DNA of 64,000 bases from Dyadobacter sp. CY312. GTDB lineage: Bacteria > Bacteroidota > Bacteroidia > Cytophagales > Spirosomataceae. The notes beneath the pieces were generated by a model. That model saw only the letters and a list, made by a program, of their open reading frames with translations. It was not told the origin of the DNA and ran no database searches. Shown piece after piece: positions 45,771-53,555 of the stretch; within the stretch, counting starts at the first letter, position 1; each line of letters starts with the position of its first letter. The stretch is from contig NZ_JAJUXG010000007.1 in assembly GCF_021390535.1 (NCBI RefSeq), positions 310,001 through 374,000 on the forward strand, given 5' to 3'. The translations under genes were made by a program, and so were the position numbers.

Positions 45771-45860
45771 TTAACGAAATATAATGGGACTAATTTCTGG
45801 CAGGGATTGGCTTGCTAAAATGCTAAACAGCAGGATTATGAGAATCAGTATTGTTTTCAT
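45771..45860 (-). CDS. 29-residue single-helix peptide, coupled to the ABC ATPase gene
   Basis: An ATG at 45860-45858 overlaps the stop of the ATPase gene in the form TAATG and opens a frame of 29 codons: MKTILILIILLFSILASQSL and then P-E-I-S-P-I-I-F-R. The first 16 residues are very hydrophobic, so this is a small membrane peptide. The coupling overlap, an ATG start and a place inside an operon (ending 11 bp before the permease start) support translation. No homologue is known to me. It may help assemble the transporter, or may only keep ribosomes moving from ATPase to permease. Confidence 0.5.
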   Translation of the reverse strand: MKTILILIILLFSILASQSLPEISPIIFR

Positions 45861-46693
45861 TATTGAAATATTTGTTTAATTCTGGCAGGATTTTCCATTA
45901 CCGCGTTAAACAGCTGTTCAAGGTCAACACGACTTTCTTCGCGGTGTGAGTTTTCAGATACAGCCTTGTAGCCTCGCAAAGAAGGTTCAGAATACAAAAC
46001 TCTTGTGTCGAATTCTACACTGGGCAGCGTTCCAAAATGCAGTCTCTCTGCAACAGTATCCAGACTGTGTTGTATCAGAATTTCACTGTCTTCCAGAATA
46101 ATGATTCCGTCAATCAGGTTATCCAGATCCCTAACCTGATGTGTTGAGATCAGGATAAGGCGGTCGGGCTCCAAAGCGGATGAGACAATTTTTCTGAACT
46201 GGCTTTTGGAAGGAATGTCAAGACCGTTTGTAGGTTCGTCCATCAATAAAACTTTGGTGTTGGTAGCCAATGCGAAAGCCGTTAGAACCTTTTTCTTTTG
46301 TCCATATGACATGCCTGTGAGTTTGTTTTTCTCAGGAATGTCAAATTCAGAAATGTAAGTATGGAACTGCTTTTCGTTAAATTTTGGATAAAAAGGAGCA
46401 AGTGTGTAAAGGTATTCGTCAATCGTTATGGATGGCAGGTATATTTCCTCCGGGATAAAAAACAGATCCTGTAAAAAAGCGGGTTGGCGTTTTTTAGGCT
46501 CAAAACCGTTAACATCAACTTTACCACTCAACGGAAATAGTAACCCTGCCATGTTTCTCAAAAGACTCGATTTTCCGGCACCATTTTTCCCCAGCAAACC
46601 ATAAATATGACCTGGTTGCAGATCTATTGATAAATCTTCGAACAGTTTTTTGTGTTTACTATATCCAAAAGAAACCTTGTCGAGACGAATCAT
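45860..46693 (-). CDS. ABC transporter ATP-binding protein
   Basis: 277 residues. Walker A GLLGKNGAGKSS at 33-44, signature MSYGQKKKV instead of the strict LSGGQ, Walker B with LLMDEPTNGLD, and the switch His in STHQVRD. This is the YtrB-like class that powers small exporters or peptide importers. It is the first gene of the operon; a 24-bp inverted repeat stands directly before it. The ATP-binding set is complete, so it should be active. Tail residues from about 230 to 277 form a small extra part of unknown role. Confidence 0.94.
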   Translation of the reverse strand: MIRLDKVSFGYSKHKKLFEDLSIDLQPGHIYGLLGKNGAGKSSLLRNMAGLLFPLSGKVDVNGFEPKKRQPAFLQDLFFIPEEIYLPSITIDEYLYTLAPFYPKFNEKQFHTYISEFDIPEKNKLTGMSYGQKKKVLTAFALATNTKVLLMDEPTNGLDIPSKSQFRKIVSSALEPDRLILISTHQVRDLDNLIDGIIILEDSEILIQHSLDTVAERLHFGTLPSVEFDTRVLYSEPSLRGYKAVSENSHREESRVDLEQLFNAVMENPARIKQIFQ

Positions 46694-46706
46694 AGCTTAG
46701 ATGTTT

Positions 46707-46730
46707 AGTGTATTAGTATGATAGTACACT
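46707..46730. promoter_or_regulatory. Inverted repeat, candidate YtrA-type operator
   Basis: AGTGTA at 46707-46712 and TACACT at 46725-46730 form a 6-bp inverted repeat with a 12-bp spacer, 14 bp before the ATPase gene. On the minus strand a TACTTTTA box (one base off TAnnTTTG) lies just upstream, so a bound repressor would cover the start of transcription. Confidence 0.55.
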
Positions 46731-46817
46731 GTAAAAGTATGAGGCTTATTTGATATACCAAAATTTTTCTAAAATATTTTTTGGAGTGCGATTTTCTTAG
46801 TAAAATATTACACGGAG

Positions 46818-46910
46818 TTACACAGAGGTAAAAGGAGTGGCACTGAGATGTAAGTAACAGCCGACAATACCTCTGTGCATCTCTAAATGTCTCAGTGAAT
46901 CTCTGTGTAA
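46818..46910. repeat. Palindromic intergenic repeat
   Basis: TTACACAGAG at 46818-46827 pairs with CTCTGTGTAA at 46901-46910, CACTGAG at 46841-46847 with CTCAGTG at 46891-46897, and CACAGAGGTA at 46821-46830 can also pair with TACCTCTGTG at 46868-46877. Nested pairing of C-A-C-A-G-A-G and C-A-C-T-G-A-G words is the style of a dispersed palindromic repeat found between genes in many bacteria. It lies just outside the mocA stop. No open frame on it is convincing. Confidence 0.65.
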
Positions 46911-46933
46911 CCTGTTTAAAGCAGAAATAACGG

Positions 46934-47533
46934 TTACGAGCTAGTAAGTTTGCGGTAATCTTCCTGGGTATCAATGTCGATTCCACCCAAAGGAAATGTT
47001 ACAGAAGCGACATCTCCGGCGAATTGTTTGATCAACTTTTTCGCACCTTCGGCTCCTTTTAAGCCGAGCAGAAGATCGAAATATTTTTTTTGAAACAGTA
47101 CCGGTGTTCCAAAGGTGTCGTCATAAAAACTTGCAACAATACCTTTTCCAGTTAATTTCGCTGTTTCAATCAGAGCCTGAAATAACTCGGAACTTACAAA
47201 TGGTTGGTCACTAACGGAAATGATAACACCTTGAAGATGAGGGTTGAGTCTGTTGAGTTCGGTGAGGCCTATTCGAATGGAAGATGCCATGCCTTCCTGC
47301 CAATTGTCATTATGAATAATTGCGGTAGGCAAATGAAATAATTTAGGTAAAATCTGCTCGGAATGAGCACCAGTAACCACGGCAACAGGGGAGGAGATAG
47401 CTGTAACAGCAGCTTCAATCACATTAGTAATCAGTGCTTTGCCGTTGTATATAAGCAATTGTTTTGGTTCGCCCAGCCTTGATGAGTTGCCGGCTGCCAA
47501 TATCAGTATGCCGTAGTGCAGAGCTTCATTCAT
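46934..47533 (-). CDS. mocA: MocA-type molybdenum cofactor nucleotidyltransferase
   Basis: 199 residues of the MobA/MocA fold: LILAAGNSSRLGEPKQLL near the N-terminus binds the CTP or GTP, GAHSEQI and SVSDQP later, with GAKKLI near the C-terminus. Near to MocA, which makes molybdopterin cytosine dinucleotide, the cofactor form used by xanthine-dehydrogenase-type enzymes. The gene lies one base after the XdhC-like gene and is last in the operon desulfurase-xdhC-mocA, which strongly supports this call over MobA. The enzyme that uses the cofactor is not in the window. Confidence 0.85.
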   Translation of the reverse strand: MNEALHYGILILAAGNSSRLGEPKQLLIYNGKALITNVIEAAVTAISSPVAVVTGAHSEQILPKLFHLPTAIIHNDNWQEGMASSIRIGLTELNRLNPHLQGVIISVSDQPFVSSELFQALIETAKLTGKGIVASFYDDTFGTPVLFQKKYFDLLLGLKGAEGAKKLIKQFAGDVASVTFPLGGIDIDTQEDYRKLTSS

Positions 47534-47534
47534 C

Positions 47535-48734
47535 TCAGAGCGGATTTTGTATTGCGCAGAGAAATCCTTCTGTTACTGAATCGGAATAATCCAGGTTTTG
47601 GCCGTCACGGTTGTGAATAGGCTCCGATTTATCTCGCAGGAAGGTTCCTTGTCTGCTGCTCATTACAGCTTTTATTTCAGCCAGTATTGAAAGGGCAATT
47701 TCTTCGGAAGTTTCCGCACCAATATCCAGTCCGGTTGGCCCGAAAATCCTGCTCCGTTGATCATCATTCACTGTAATTCCTTCTTTTTCAAGATCGCCGA
47801 ACATGCGATTAAGCTTCTTCTTAGGTCCCAGCGTTCCTATGTAGGGACAATAATCAAGCATGATCAGTTCTTTCAGAAGCGCGATATCGTAATTGTAATT
47901 ATGGGTCATCAGTACAAAAAACGTTTGCTCGTCGGGTTGAACCTGAGTCAAAACTTCATTGGCTTTGGACACCAAAACCTGTGTTGCTTTTGGAAAGCGT
48001 TGTTTTGTGGCATGTCCGTTCCGGCCATCCACAACGATAATGTTCCAGCCTAAAACGGATGCCATTTCAGTCAGTGGAATGGTGTCGTTACCCGCACCGG
48101 CAATTACCAGGGAAGGCGGAGTTTTTAGGTATTCAATGAATCCCGTCAGATTTTGATCATCTATGCTAAAACTCTTAAAAAAGGAATCCTGGATTTTCTG
48201 TGCCCACGATACCTCGCTTAGAAAAACTTCATTTGACACCAGTGCATCAGCACTGTATTCTGTAACGTTGTCTTTTTCAAGATACAGGCAGCATGTTCCT
48301 GGTTGTGCGCCATTTCTTCCGGTTAAGGAAAACAGTGTGAGTAATACTGCATTCTGCCTATTGACCACAACGCCTTTCAGCAGCTCAATAGGATTGTTCG
48401 CCTGATCGGTATCAATGGGTTCGAAAAGAATGTGCACAATGCCATTACACCCCAATTGCACGCCCAGTGTATTGTCGTCATCATCGGTGGTATCGTAAGT
48501 TACCAGTTTGTTTTTTTGTTGAGAAATGGCCAAAAGAGCCTTCCGCAAAGCATCACCTTCAAGGCATCCGCCACTTATGGCGCCTGTCAGCTGACCATCA
48601 TCGGTTACGAGCATACGAGCACCGGGTCGCCTGTACGACGAGCCTTCCACATGAACAACCGTTGCCAGTGCCATGCGTTTTTTTGCAACCACTGCCTCTT
48701 CATATGCGTTGATGATGTCCTTAATTTCTTTCAC
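47535..48734 (-). CDS. xdhC: XdhC/CoxI family maturation protein
   Basis: 399 residues. The N-terminal XdhC/CoxI part (about 1-110) has VEGSSYRRPGARMLV and ISGGCLEGDALRK; the C-terminal Rossmann-like part (about 215-375) has VIAGAGNDTIPL, VLMTHNYNYD and YIGTLGPKKK. Such proteins bind the molybdenum cofactor and protect it while it is sulfurated and delivered to xanthine dehydrogenase. The start overlaps the cysteine desulfurase gene by 14 bp, and mocA follows one base behind the stop, so all three are tightly coupled. G-C-L-E-G-D is a conserved element with a possible Mo-sulfur Cys. Confidence 0.9.
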   Translation of the reverse strand: MKEIKDIINAYEEAVVAKKRMALATVVHVEGSSYRRPGARMLVTDDGQLTGAISGGCLEGDALRKALLAISQQKNKLVTYDTTDDDDNTLGVQLGCNGIVHILFEPIDTDQANNPIELLKGVVVNRQNAVLLTLFSLTGRNGAQPGTCCLYLEKDNVTEYSADALVSNEVFLSEVSWAQKIQDSFFKSFSIDDQNLTGFIEYLKTPPSLVIAGAGNDTIPLTEMASVLGWNIIVVDGRNGHATKQRFPKATQVLVSKANEVLTQVQPDEQTFFVLMTHNYNYDIALLKELIMLDYCPYIGTLGPKKKLNRMFGDLEKEGITVNDDQRSRIFGPTGLDIGAETSEEIALSILAEIKAVMSSRQGTFLRDKSEPIHNRDGQNLDYSDSVTEGFLCAIQNPL

Positions 48735-49878
48735 TCTGGTGTGATTTTACAATTTTAGAAATAACCTCAATGGCCATGTCCACCTGCTCCGAAGTAGTGA
48801 ATCTGCCCAGACTGAGCCGGAATGAATTATGAATGATTTCATCCGTAAGACCCATTGCTTTTAACACATGGCTGGGCTGAATAGTTGCCGAAGTACAGGC
48901 CGAACTTTGCGAAAAAGCGACACGGCTGGAAGCTTCCAGGATCAATTTTTCACCATCAATATCGTTAAAAGTGATGTTTGTGCAGTGTGGCAGTCGTGGA
49001 GCGGAAGTGGCGTTGATTACAATATTCAGACCACTTAATCGGGATTCGAGCTGGTTTCGTAGCTCAGTCAAACGCTCGGTTTCCATTGTCAATTCTGCCT
49101 CGGCCAGTTCGCACGCTTTTCCCAATCCTACAATTCCCGGAACATTCAGTGTGCCACTTCTCCTGTTGCGTTCGTGGCCGCCGCCGTCAATTTGTGCTGT
49201 AAGTGCAGGGCCATTTTTTTTTCGGACAAATAGCGCTCCAATTCCTTTTGGTCCGTACAATTTATGGGCACTGAAGGCCATTAAAGCAACATTATTCTCT
49301 TTAACATTCACAGGAATTTTACCAACAGCTTGTGTTGCATCTGTAAAAAAGTGAATGCCGTGTTTTACAGCAATTTCACCAATTTCTCTGACTGGCTGAA
49401 TGACACCAGTTTCATTATTGGCAAACATTACGGCAATGAGCAGCGTATCTTTAGTAATTGCTGCTTGCAGTTCCTGTAAACTGATCAAGCCATTGACATC
49501 AACCGGAAGATAGGTAACCTGAGCACCTCTTTTTTCAATACTTCTGCAAGTATCCAGAACAGCTTTGTGCTCTGTTTGAACAGTAATAATGTGATTAATT
49601 TCTTTAACCGAGCTCTCGAAAATTCCTTTTATAGCCAGATTAATTGCTTCGGTTGCGCCGGAAGTAAAAACAATTTCGTTGGGGTTAGCTCCAATCAGGT
49701 TAGCGATGTTTTCTCTTCCATGCTCAACGGCCTCTTCTGCCTCCCAACCGTAGGCATGCGTACGACTTGCAGCATTCCCGAACTTGTTCAGAAAATAGGG
49801 GAGCATTTCTTCCAACACCCGCGGATCCATGGGCGTAGTGGCGTTGTTATCGAGGTATATTGGCATTGCATCAGGCAT
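48721..49878 (-). CDS. Cysteine desulfurase (NifS/IscS-like), Moco sulfuration type
   Basis: 385-residue PLP enzyme. It has the N-terminal IYLDNNATTPMDPRV (7-21), the PLP-binding Lys206 in SAHKLYGPKG, and the catalytic loop Cys328 in SQSSACTS. It moves sulfur from Cys to an acceptor; usual copies feed Fe-S clusters, but the operon here with XdhC and MocA suggests that it supplies the terminal sulfur of the Mo centre in xanthine-dehydrogenase-type enzymes. No iscU or suf gene is close, which supports that. Start ATG at 49878; an ATG at 49866 is also possible. Confidence 0.92.
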   Translation of the reverse strand: MPDAMPIYLDNNATTPMDPRVLEEMLPYFLNKFGNAASRTHAYGWEAEEAVEHGRENIANLIGANPNEIVFTSGATEAINLAIKGIFESSVKEINHIITVQTEHKAVLDTCRSIEKRGAQVTYLPVDVNGLISLQELQAAITKDTLLIAVMFANNETGVIQPVREIGEIAVKHGIHFFTDATQAVGKIPVNVKENNVALMAFSAHKLYGPKGIGALFVRKKNGPALTAQIDGGGHERNRRSGTLNVPGIVGLGKACELAEAELTMETERLTELRNQLESRLSGLNIVINATSAPRLPHCTNITFNDIDGEKLILEASSRVAFSQSSACTSATIQPSHVLKAMGLTDEIIHNSFRLSLGRFTTSEQVDMAIEVISKIVKSHQSERN

Positions 49879-49965
49879 AGTTAAACATAAAGTAAAAACT
49901 ACCGTGATGCAAATTTAAAGGGAGAATTAACGATATGGAACGCTCGCCACGATTGCAAATCGGTA

Positions 49966-50538
49966 CTAGCTTTGGATCAAAGCCATAGTCTCATTGATAA
50001 AATCAGCTTTGCCGAGCAAATATGCTCCCCGGTCATTTCTGAATTGCGCAGCCAATTTGACTTTCAATGACTCGTATTCTTGTGCTCTTTCCTGATGCTC
50101 CCTCAAATAATCCCGGAATTTTATCTGACTCCACATTACATTTTCCTTTGGGCACATGTGAATATGGAAGATCTGTTCTTTCTCTCCACTCAGCTTGTAT
50201 CCTTTTCCAAATGACATATACGCGGCAATACTGTCGCGTTCGGGTACTTTGAAATAAGTATAATCCAGGTTTTCGAACTGTTGGATCAGCTTATTATTAA
50301 ATAGTAATTCTTGGGGTATCTCAATCAGAATATCAATGTAGGGCTTCGCTTTGATAAGGGGGATGGACGAACTTCCGAAATGTTCTATCCGCCAAACGGT
50401 ATTGTCTCCAACTCCTGATAAAATCCTTTGTTTTTCCGCATCGAAAATTGTTTTCCATGCCGGATTGTGATCCGACAATTCGATGGGGAATAATGTATTC
50501 CAGTCGTCTTTTTTAAGTTCTTTCAGGTTAGGTTTCAT
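49966..50538 (-). CDS. GrpB family protein (UPF0157)
   Basis: 190 residues. The mark of the family is the nucleotidyltransferase-like start with IEHFGSSSIP and, after it, KPYIDILIEI, where the G-S-S and D-x-D elements resemble the polymerase beta fold. The function of GrpB is not known; in some bacteria it is fused to other enzymes, for example dephospho-CoA kinase. The open frame extends 15 codons beyond the ATG at 50538, but the shorter start fits the family better. It stands alone and is followed by a 500-bp gap toward the peroxiredoxin. Confidence 0.85.
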   Translation of the reverse strand: MKPNLKELKKDDWNTLFPIELSDHNPAWKTIFDAEKQRILSGVGDNTVWRIEHFGSSSIPLIKAKPYIDILIEIPQELLFNNKLIQQFENLDYTYFKVPERDSIAAYMSFGKGYKLSGEKEQIFHIHMCPKENVMWSQIKFRDYLREHQERAQEYESLKVKLAAQFRNDRGAYLLGKADFINETMALIQS

Positions 50539-51049
50539 TGCTGGTAGGGTTAGTCTACGGTTTATTATCGCAGTTGTAAGCAAGAAAAGGAATAGTCGTT
50601 AGTCTATACTTTTACGAGAATAGTACTTACCGAATAGGGTAGAGGAATTAGTTGGATGGGTGTTACAAATATACATCATCGATTTTTAATCAATGGTGAC
50701 ATTCAAACAAAAATCACCCCATTGAAAGATAAGATGGTTTCGATCAACATGTGAACGTGTTAACCATAATTATAAGGGATGCCTGTTGCAAAGTGTGACG
50801 CCATTTTATTCGTTAACCAATTGGCACTCAAAGGAGCGTACAAATAATCAAAATTCGGTTAAAGGTGCTTTAATATGTGTTTAAAATTACTTTTTTAGAT
50901 TTTTTCTGTCTTTTAATCAAACTCATTAACCAACGAAATAAACCTAGGTATATTAATTTTCAAATTCCTTTTTTAATGAAACTTATTATTTAAATTTGCG
51001 TTAACTCTATAAGTTTAATAGATTAGTTGTTCCATTAAAATATATAATT
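50539..51049. other. Long AT-rich intergenic region before the peroxiredoxin
   Basis: About 510 bp without a convincing open frame. It contains the -7 box at 50991-50998 for the peroxiredoxin gene and many short A/T runs. I see no hairpin with a T run and no known regulatory RNA; the length suggests a regulated promoter. Confidence 0.5.
50991..50998 (+). promoter_or_regulatory. Peroxiredoxin promoter, -7 box
   Basis: TAAATTTG is a full TAnnTTTG match, 51 bp before the ATG at 51050. A TTTG -33 box is not visible at 19 bp; the region there is a run of T (CCTTTTTTAA). Confidence 0.5.
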
Positions 51050-51685
51050 ATGTCACTTCGATTAGGAGATATCGCCCCGAATTTTGAGGCTAATACTACA
51101 CAAGGTCAGATCAATTTTCATGAATGGTTGGGAGACAGCTGGGGACTTTTGTTTTCACACCCTGCCGATTTTACTCCGGTTTGTACTACGGAGTTGGGAA
51201 AAACCGCTTTGCTTAAAGGAGAATTTGAAAAACGCAATGTGAAAGTACTGGCTGTGAGTGTAGATGATATTGATTCGCATCACCGTTGGATTCCGGATAT
51301 CAATGAAGTGAACAACACTGAAGTGAACTTCCCGATTATTGCCGATGAAGGTCGCAAAGTTGCCGAACTCTATGATATGATTCATCCGAACGCAAGTGAA
51401 AAAGCAACTGTACGTTCGGTGTTCATCGTGGGTCCTGATAAAAAAATAAAGCTTACATTAACCTATCCCGCATCGACAGGACGTAATTTCAACGAAATTC
51501 TGCGCGTTGTTGACTCGCTTCAATTGACAGCCAACTATTCAGTAGCGACTCCCGCCGACTGGCAGGATGGAGATGACGTGATTGTGGTTCCGGCTGTGAG
51601 CACCGAAGATGCTGAAAAGAAATTCACCAAGGGACTTAATATCGTAAAACCTTACCTGCGTTATACGCCTCAACCTAACAAGTAA
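51050..51685 (+). CDS. 1-Cys peroxiredoxin (Prx6 type)
   Basis: 211-residue thiol peroxidase. The peroxidatic Cys45 lies in HPADFTPVCTTELG, with the T-x-x-C motif and the family His at the start; the C-terminal half has the long Prx6-type extension ending KPYLRYTPQ, and there is no second Cys placed to resolve the sulfenic acid. It reduces hydrogen peroxide and organic hydroperoxides with an external thiol donor, in this organism possibly bacillithiol, given the bshA gene in the window. Strong terminator behind and AT-rich control region in front. The call is firm. Confidence 0.95.
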   Translation: MSLRLGDIAPNFEANTTQGQINFHEWLGDSWGLLFSHPADFTPVCTTELGKTALLKGEFEKRNVKVLAVSVDDIDSHHRWIPDINEVNNTEVNFPIIADEGRKVAELYDMIHPNASEKATVRSVFIVGPDKKIKLTLTYPASTGRNFNEILRVVDSLQLTANYSVATPADWQDGDDVIVVPAVSTEDAEKKFTKGLNIVKPYLRYTPQPNK

Positions 51686-51701
51686 TCCTGGATTATTTAA
51701 T

Positions 51702-51740
51702 AAAAAGCCCTTCGTACTGATTCAGAGCGAAGGGCTTTTT
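51702..51740. terminator. Bidirectional terminator after the peroxiredoxin gene
   Basis: AAAAAGCCCTTCG at 51702-51714 pairs exactly with CGAAGGGCTTTTT at 51728-51740, with A and T runs at both ends. It serves the peroxiredoxin and, on the other strand, the membrane protein gene ending at 51755. Confidence 0.9.
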
Positions 51741-51754
51741 ATTGATTTTTTACT

Positions 51755-52474
51755 TTATTGAATTTGCTTTTCTCTCACTAGTACGTCACTTCCGTAATAT
51801 CTCATATCTCTTGCCCCCAGATAATAGTAGTAGATCGAAAGCGCCATGGGAATATGGGCGATGTCATTGTAGTTGAACCAGGGGCCGAAACTAAACTTCA
51901 ATGCATGGAAACCAGCAGATACCGCTCCAAGAAAAGTAGCAATGAAAATGTAGCGACTTCCTGGATCTTTCTTTTTACGATATACATAAATCTCAATGAG
52001 ACACAACATCAGAAAAAGTCCATAAAACGCATGAACCTCTACAACAATAAAGTTGAGCGTAACCAAGGCTAACACGAAGAATATTGAAAGCTCAACGTAA
52101 TTGAGCCAACCTAAATATTTTCCTATCTTTTCAGAAAGAAGGGGTTTGACATGCCAGATCGCAGCTCGTTCAAAGAGTGCAACGGCGATCATACTTGAAA
52201 ACCAACCGGGAATTTTTCCAGGTTGACCGGTTAGATATAAAAAGCCATGTCCCAGTATCCCGCCAATTGCCGTAGCCAAACCCATGAAGAGAAAAAAGTA
52301 CTGGGTTTGTTTGTACATAGCGTGCGTTCTGCCCAGTTTGTTGAGCTGTACAAATCCATAAACACATACGGCGGTCATCATCAGGCTGGATAAAACAGAA
52401 GAGGGTTCCAGAATGGTGATACCGAATAATTGAATCTGGTGCACCTTACTGAAATCAATGGCAATGTCATTCAT
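51755..52474 (-). CDS. Seven-helix membrane protein, DUF6962-like
   Basis: 239 residues with about seven hydrophobic helices, short loops and no signal. Helix 1 is at about 30-47, helix 2 at 57-80, and the last two are separated by SFGPWFNYNDIAHIPMA. The pattern of polar His residues inside helices (GHGFLY, AIWHVK, HAFYG, FHALKF, AHIP) is striking and reminds one of metal- or haem-binding membrane proteins, or of the alkaline ceramidase-type hydrolase superfamily. I believe this belongs to DUF6962, but I cannot confirm it. No neighbours suggest a role. Confidence 0.65.
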   Translation of the reverse strand: MNDIAIDFSKVHQIQLFGITILEPSSVLSSLMMTAVCVYGFVQLNKLGRTHAMYKQTQYFFLFMGLATAIGGILGHGFLYLTGQPGKIPGWFSSMIAVALFERAAIWHVKPLLSEKIGKYLGWLNYVELSIFFVLALVTLNFIVVEVHAFYGLFLMLCLIEIYVYRKKKDPGSRYIFIATFLGAVSAGFHALKFSFGPWFNYNDIAHIPMALSIYYYYLGARDMRYYGSDVLVREKQIQ

Positions 52475-52793
52475 AAGATAAATTGGAAGTTAAGCGAAAC
52501 CCCGGAAAATGCGGAGTATTTTTCAAAGTAACTACAAAATGCCCTGTTTTTGGCAAGATAAGCTTACTTTCTGTTCTTAGTAATAAAACTATACCAAGTG
52601 CAATGTTTGGTTTATGTTCTTGATTTCGGGCTGATTAAAGGTATTTTGCAGAATGAATAACGGGTTAGTTAAAGTTTGCCATTCAACTTCCGGAAACAAA
52701 TGGTATGATAAAAATTACTATTATAGGAAAATTCTGTATTTTTATCATATTTGATAGCCGGAGGCATTTTCTTCTGACTTAAATTCTTGAAAT
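52475..52793. other. Intergenic region between two divergent genes
   Basis: About 320 bp, AT-rich, without long open frames or hairpins that I trust. It should carry the promoters of the DUF6962-like gene and the 4HB protein gene. Confidence 0.5.
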
Positions 52794-53495
52794 ATGAAGT
52801 GGTCATTTGTAATCCGGCAGAAACTGAAAGCCGCATTGTTGCTTAGTGGTATCATGGCATTTATTATTTTGGGCAGTCTGATAGCGCGCAATAGTATGGA
52901 GGGGATTGATAAATCGTTTTCGTCCATTTATCAGGATCGTTTAATTCCGGCTACTACCATCATCTATCTCACAGAAAACCTGTATGGTAAAAGATTGTCT
53001 CTGGAGAAGTTTCTACTCTCCGACGATCAGCGTACATCCCATGAAATTTCCTCCGGATTGAGTCTATACGATAGCCGTATCGATTCACTCATCAGTGCAT
53101 TTGAAAAGACATACCTTGTGGATCAGGAAGCAAAAAGTCTTGCGGCCTTTAAAAATAGAGTGGAGGAATATGTATTGCTTGAAAAAATGATTCTCAACCT
53201 GCATGCATCCGGACATGTGGATGCCGGTAAAAAACTGTTTGAAGGAGCAGGAGCAAATACGTTCCAAAGTACGATCAACAATCTGAACGAATTGACATCA
53301 ATACAATCGAATATCGGGCAGGAGCTCGTGAAAGAATCCAAAAGTGATATGGCAAGTTTTGGATTGATCTCGTTTTTGCAAATAGCACTGGCTATTATTA
53401 TAGGTCTGATCGTTCTTGTTCTGATTCAGAACTCGAAAATTATAAACAAGCCCAAGATCCGGCAGGATGAAGGATCCTACTTTAACCTAAACTAA
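52794..53495 (+). CDS. Four-helix-bundle sensor-like protein without output domain
   Basis: 233 residues: a first membrane helix at about 13-32, a periplasmic part of about 160 residues rich in helix-forming residues, with DRLIPATTIIYLTENLYGKRL, the pattern of the 4HB_MCP ligand-binding module, then a second helix at about 193-213 and a 20-residue tail. Chemotaxis receptors and some kinases use this module, but here there is no HAMP, kinase or methyl-accepting domain after the second helix. It may pair with another signalling protein or simply act on the periplasm side. No signalling gene is adjacent. Its palindromic terminator begins at its own stop codon. Confidence 0.75.
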   Translation: MKWSFVIRQKLKAALLLSGIMAFIILGSLIARNSMEGIDKSFSSIYQDRLIPATTIIYLTENLYGKRLSLEKFLLSDDQRTSHEISSGLSLYDSRIDSLISAFEKTYLVDQEAKSLAAFKNRVEEYVLLEKMILNLHASGHVDAGKKLFEGAGANTFQSTINNLNELTSIQSNIGQELVKESKSDMASFGLISFLQIALAIIIGLIVLVLIQNSKIINKPKIRQDEGSYFNLN

Positions 53496-53535
53496 AAAAG
53501 AGAGCTTGCTGAAATTTCAGCAAGCTCTCTTTTTT
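53494..53535. terminator. Perfect 21-bp palindromic terminator
   Basis: The stretch is a 42-base perfect palindrome centred between 53514 and 53515, with AAAAAAGAGAG at one end and CTCTCTTTTTT at the other. It begins within the stop codon of the 4HB gene and can work in both directions, ending also the converging lipoprotein gene at 53556. Confidence 0.85.
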
Positions 53536-53555
53536 AGGACTCGAACCAGATAAGA

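Noticed and set aside
46705..46986. 93-codon minus-strand open frame
   Set aside because: It covers the palindromic repeat and runs into the end of mocA; the peptide is a translation of a repeat and an operator, with no coding signs.
53494..53535. 42-base perfect palindrome as an attachment site or replication site
   Set aside because: The A and T runs at both ends and its place between two convergent genes explain it as a bidirectional terminator.
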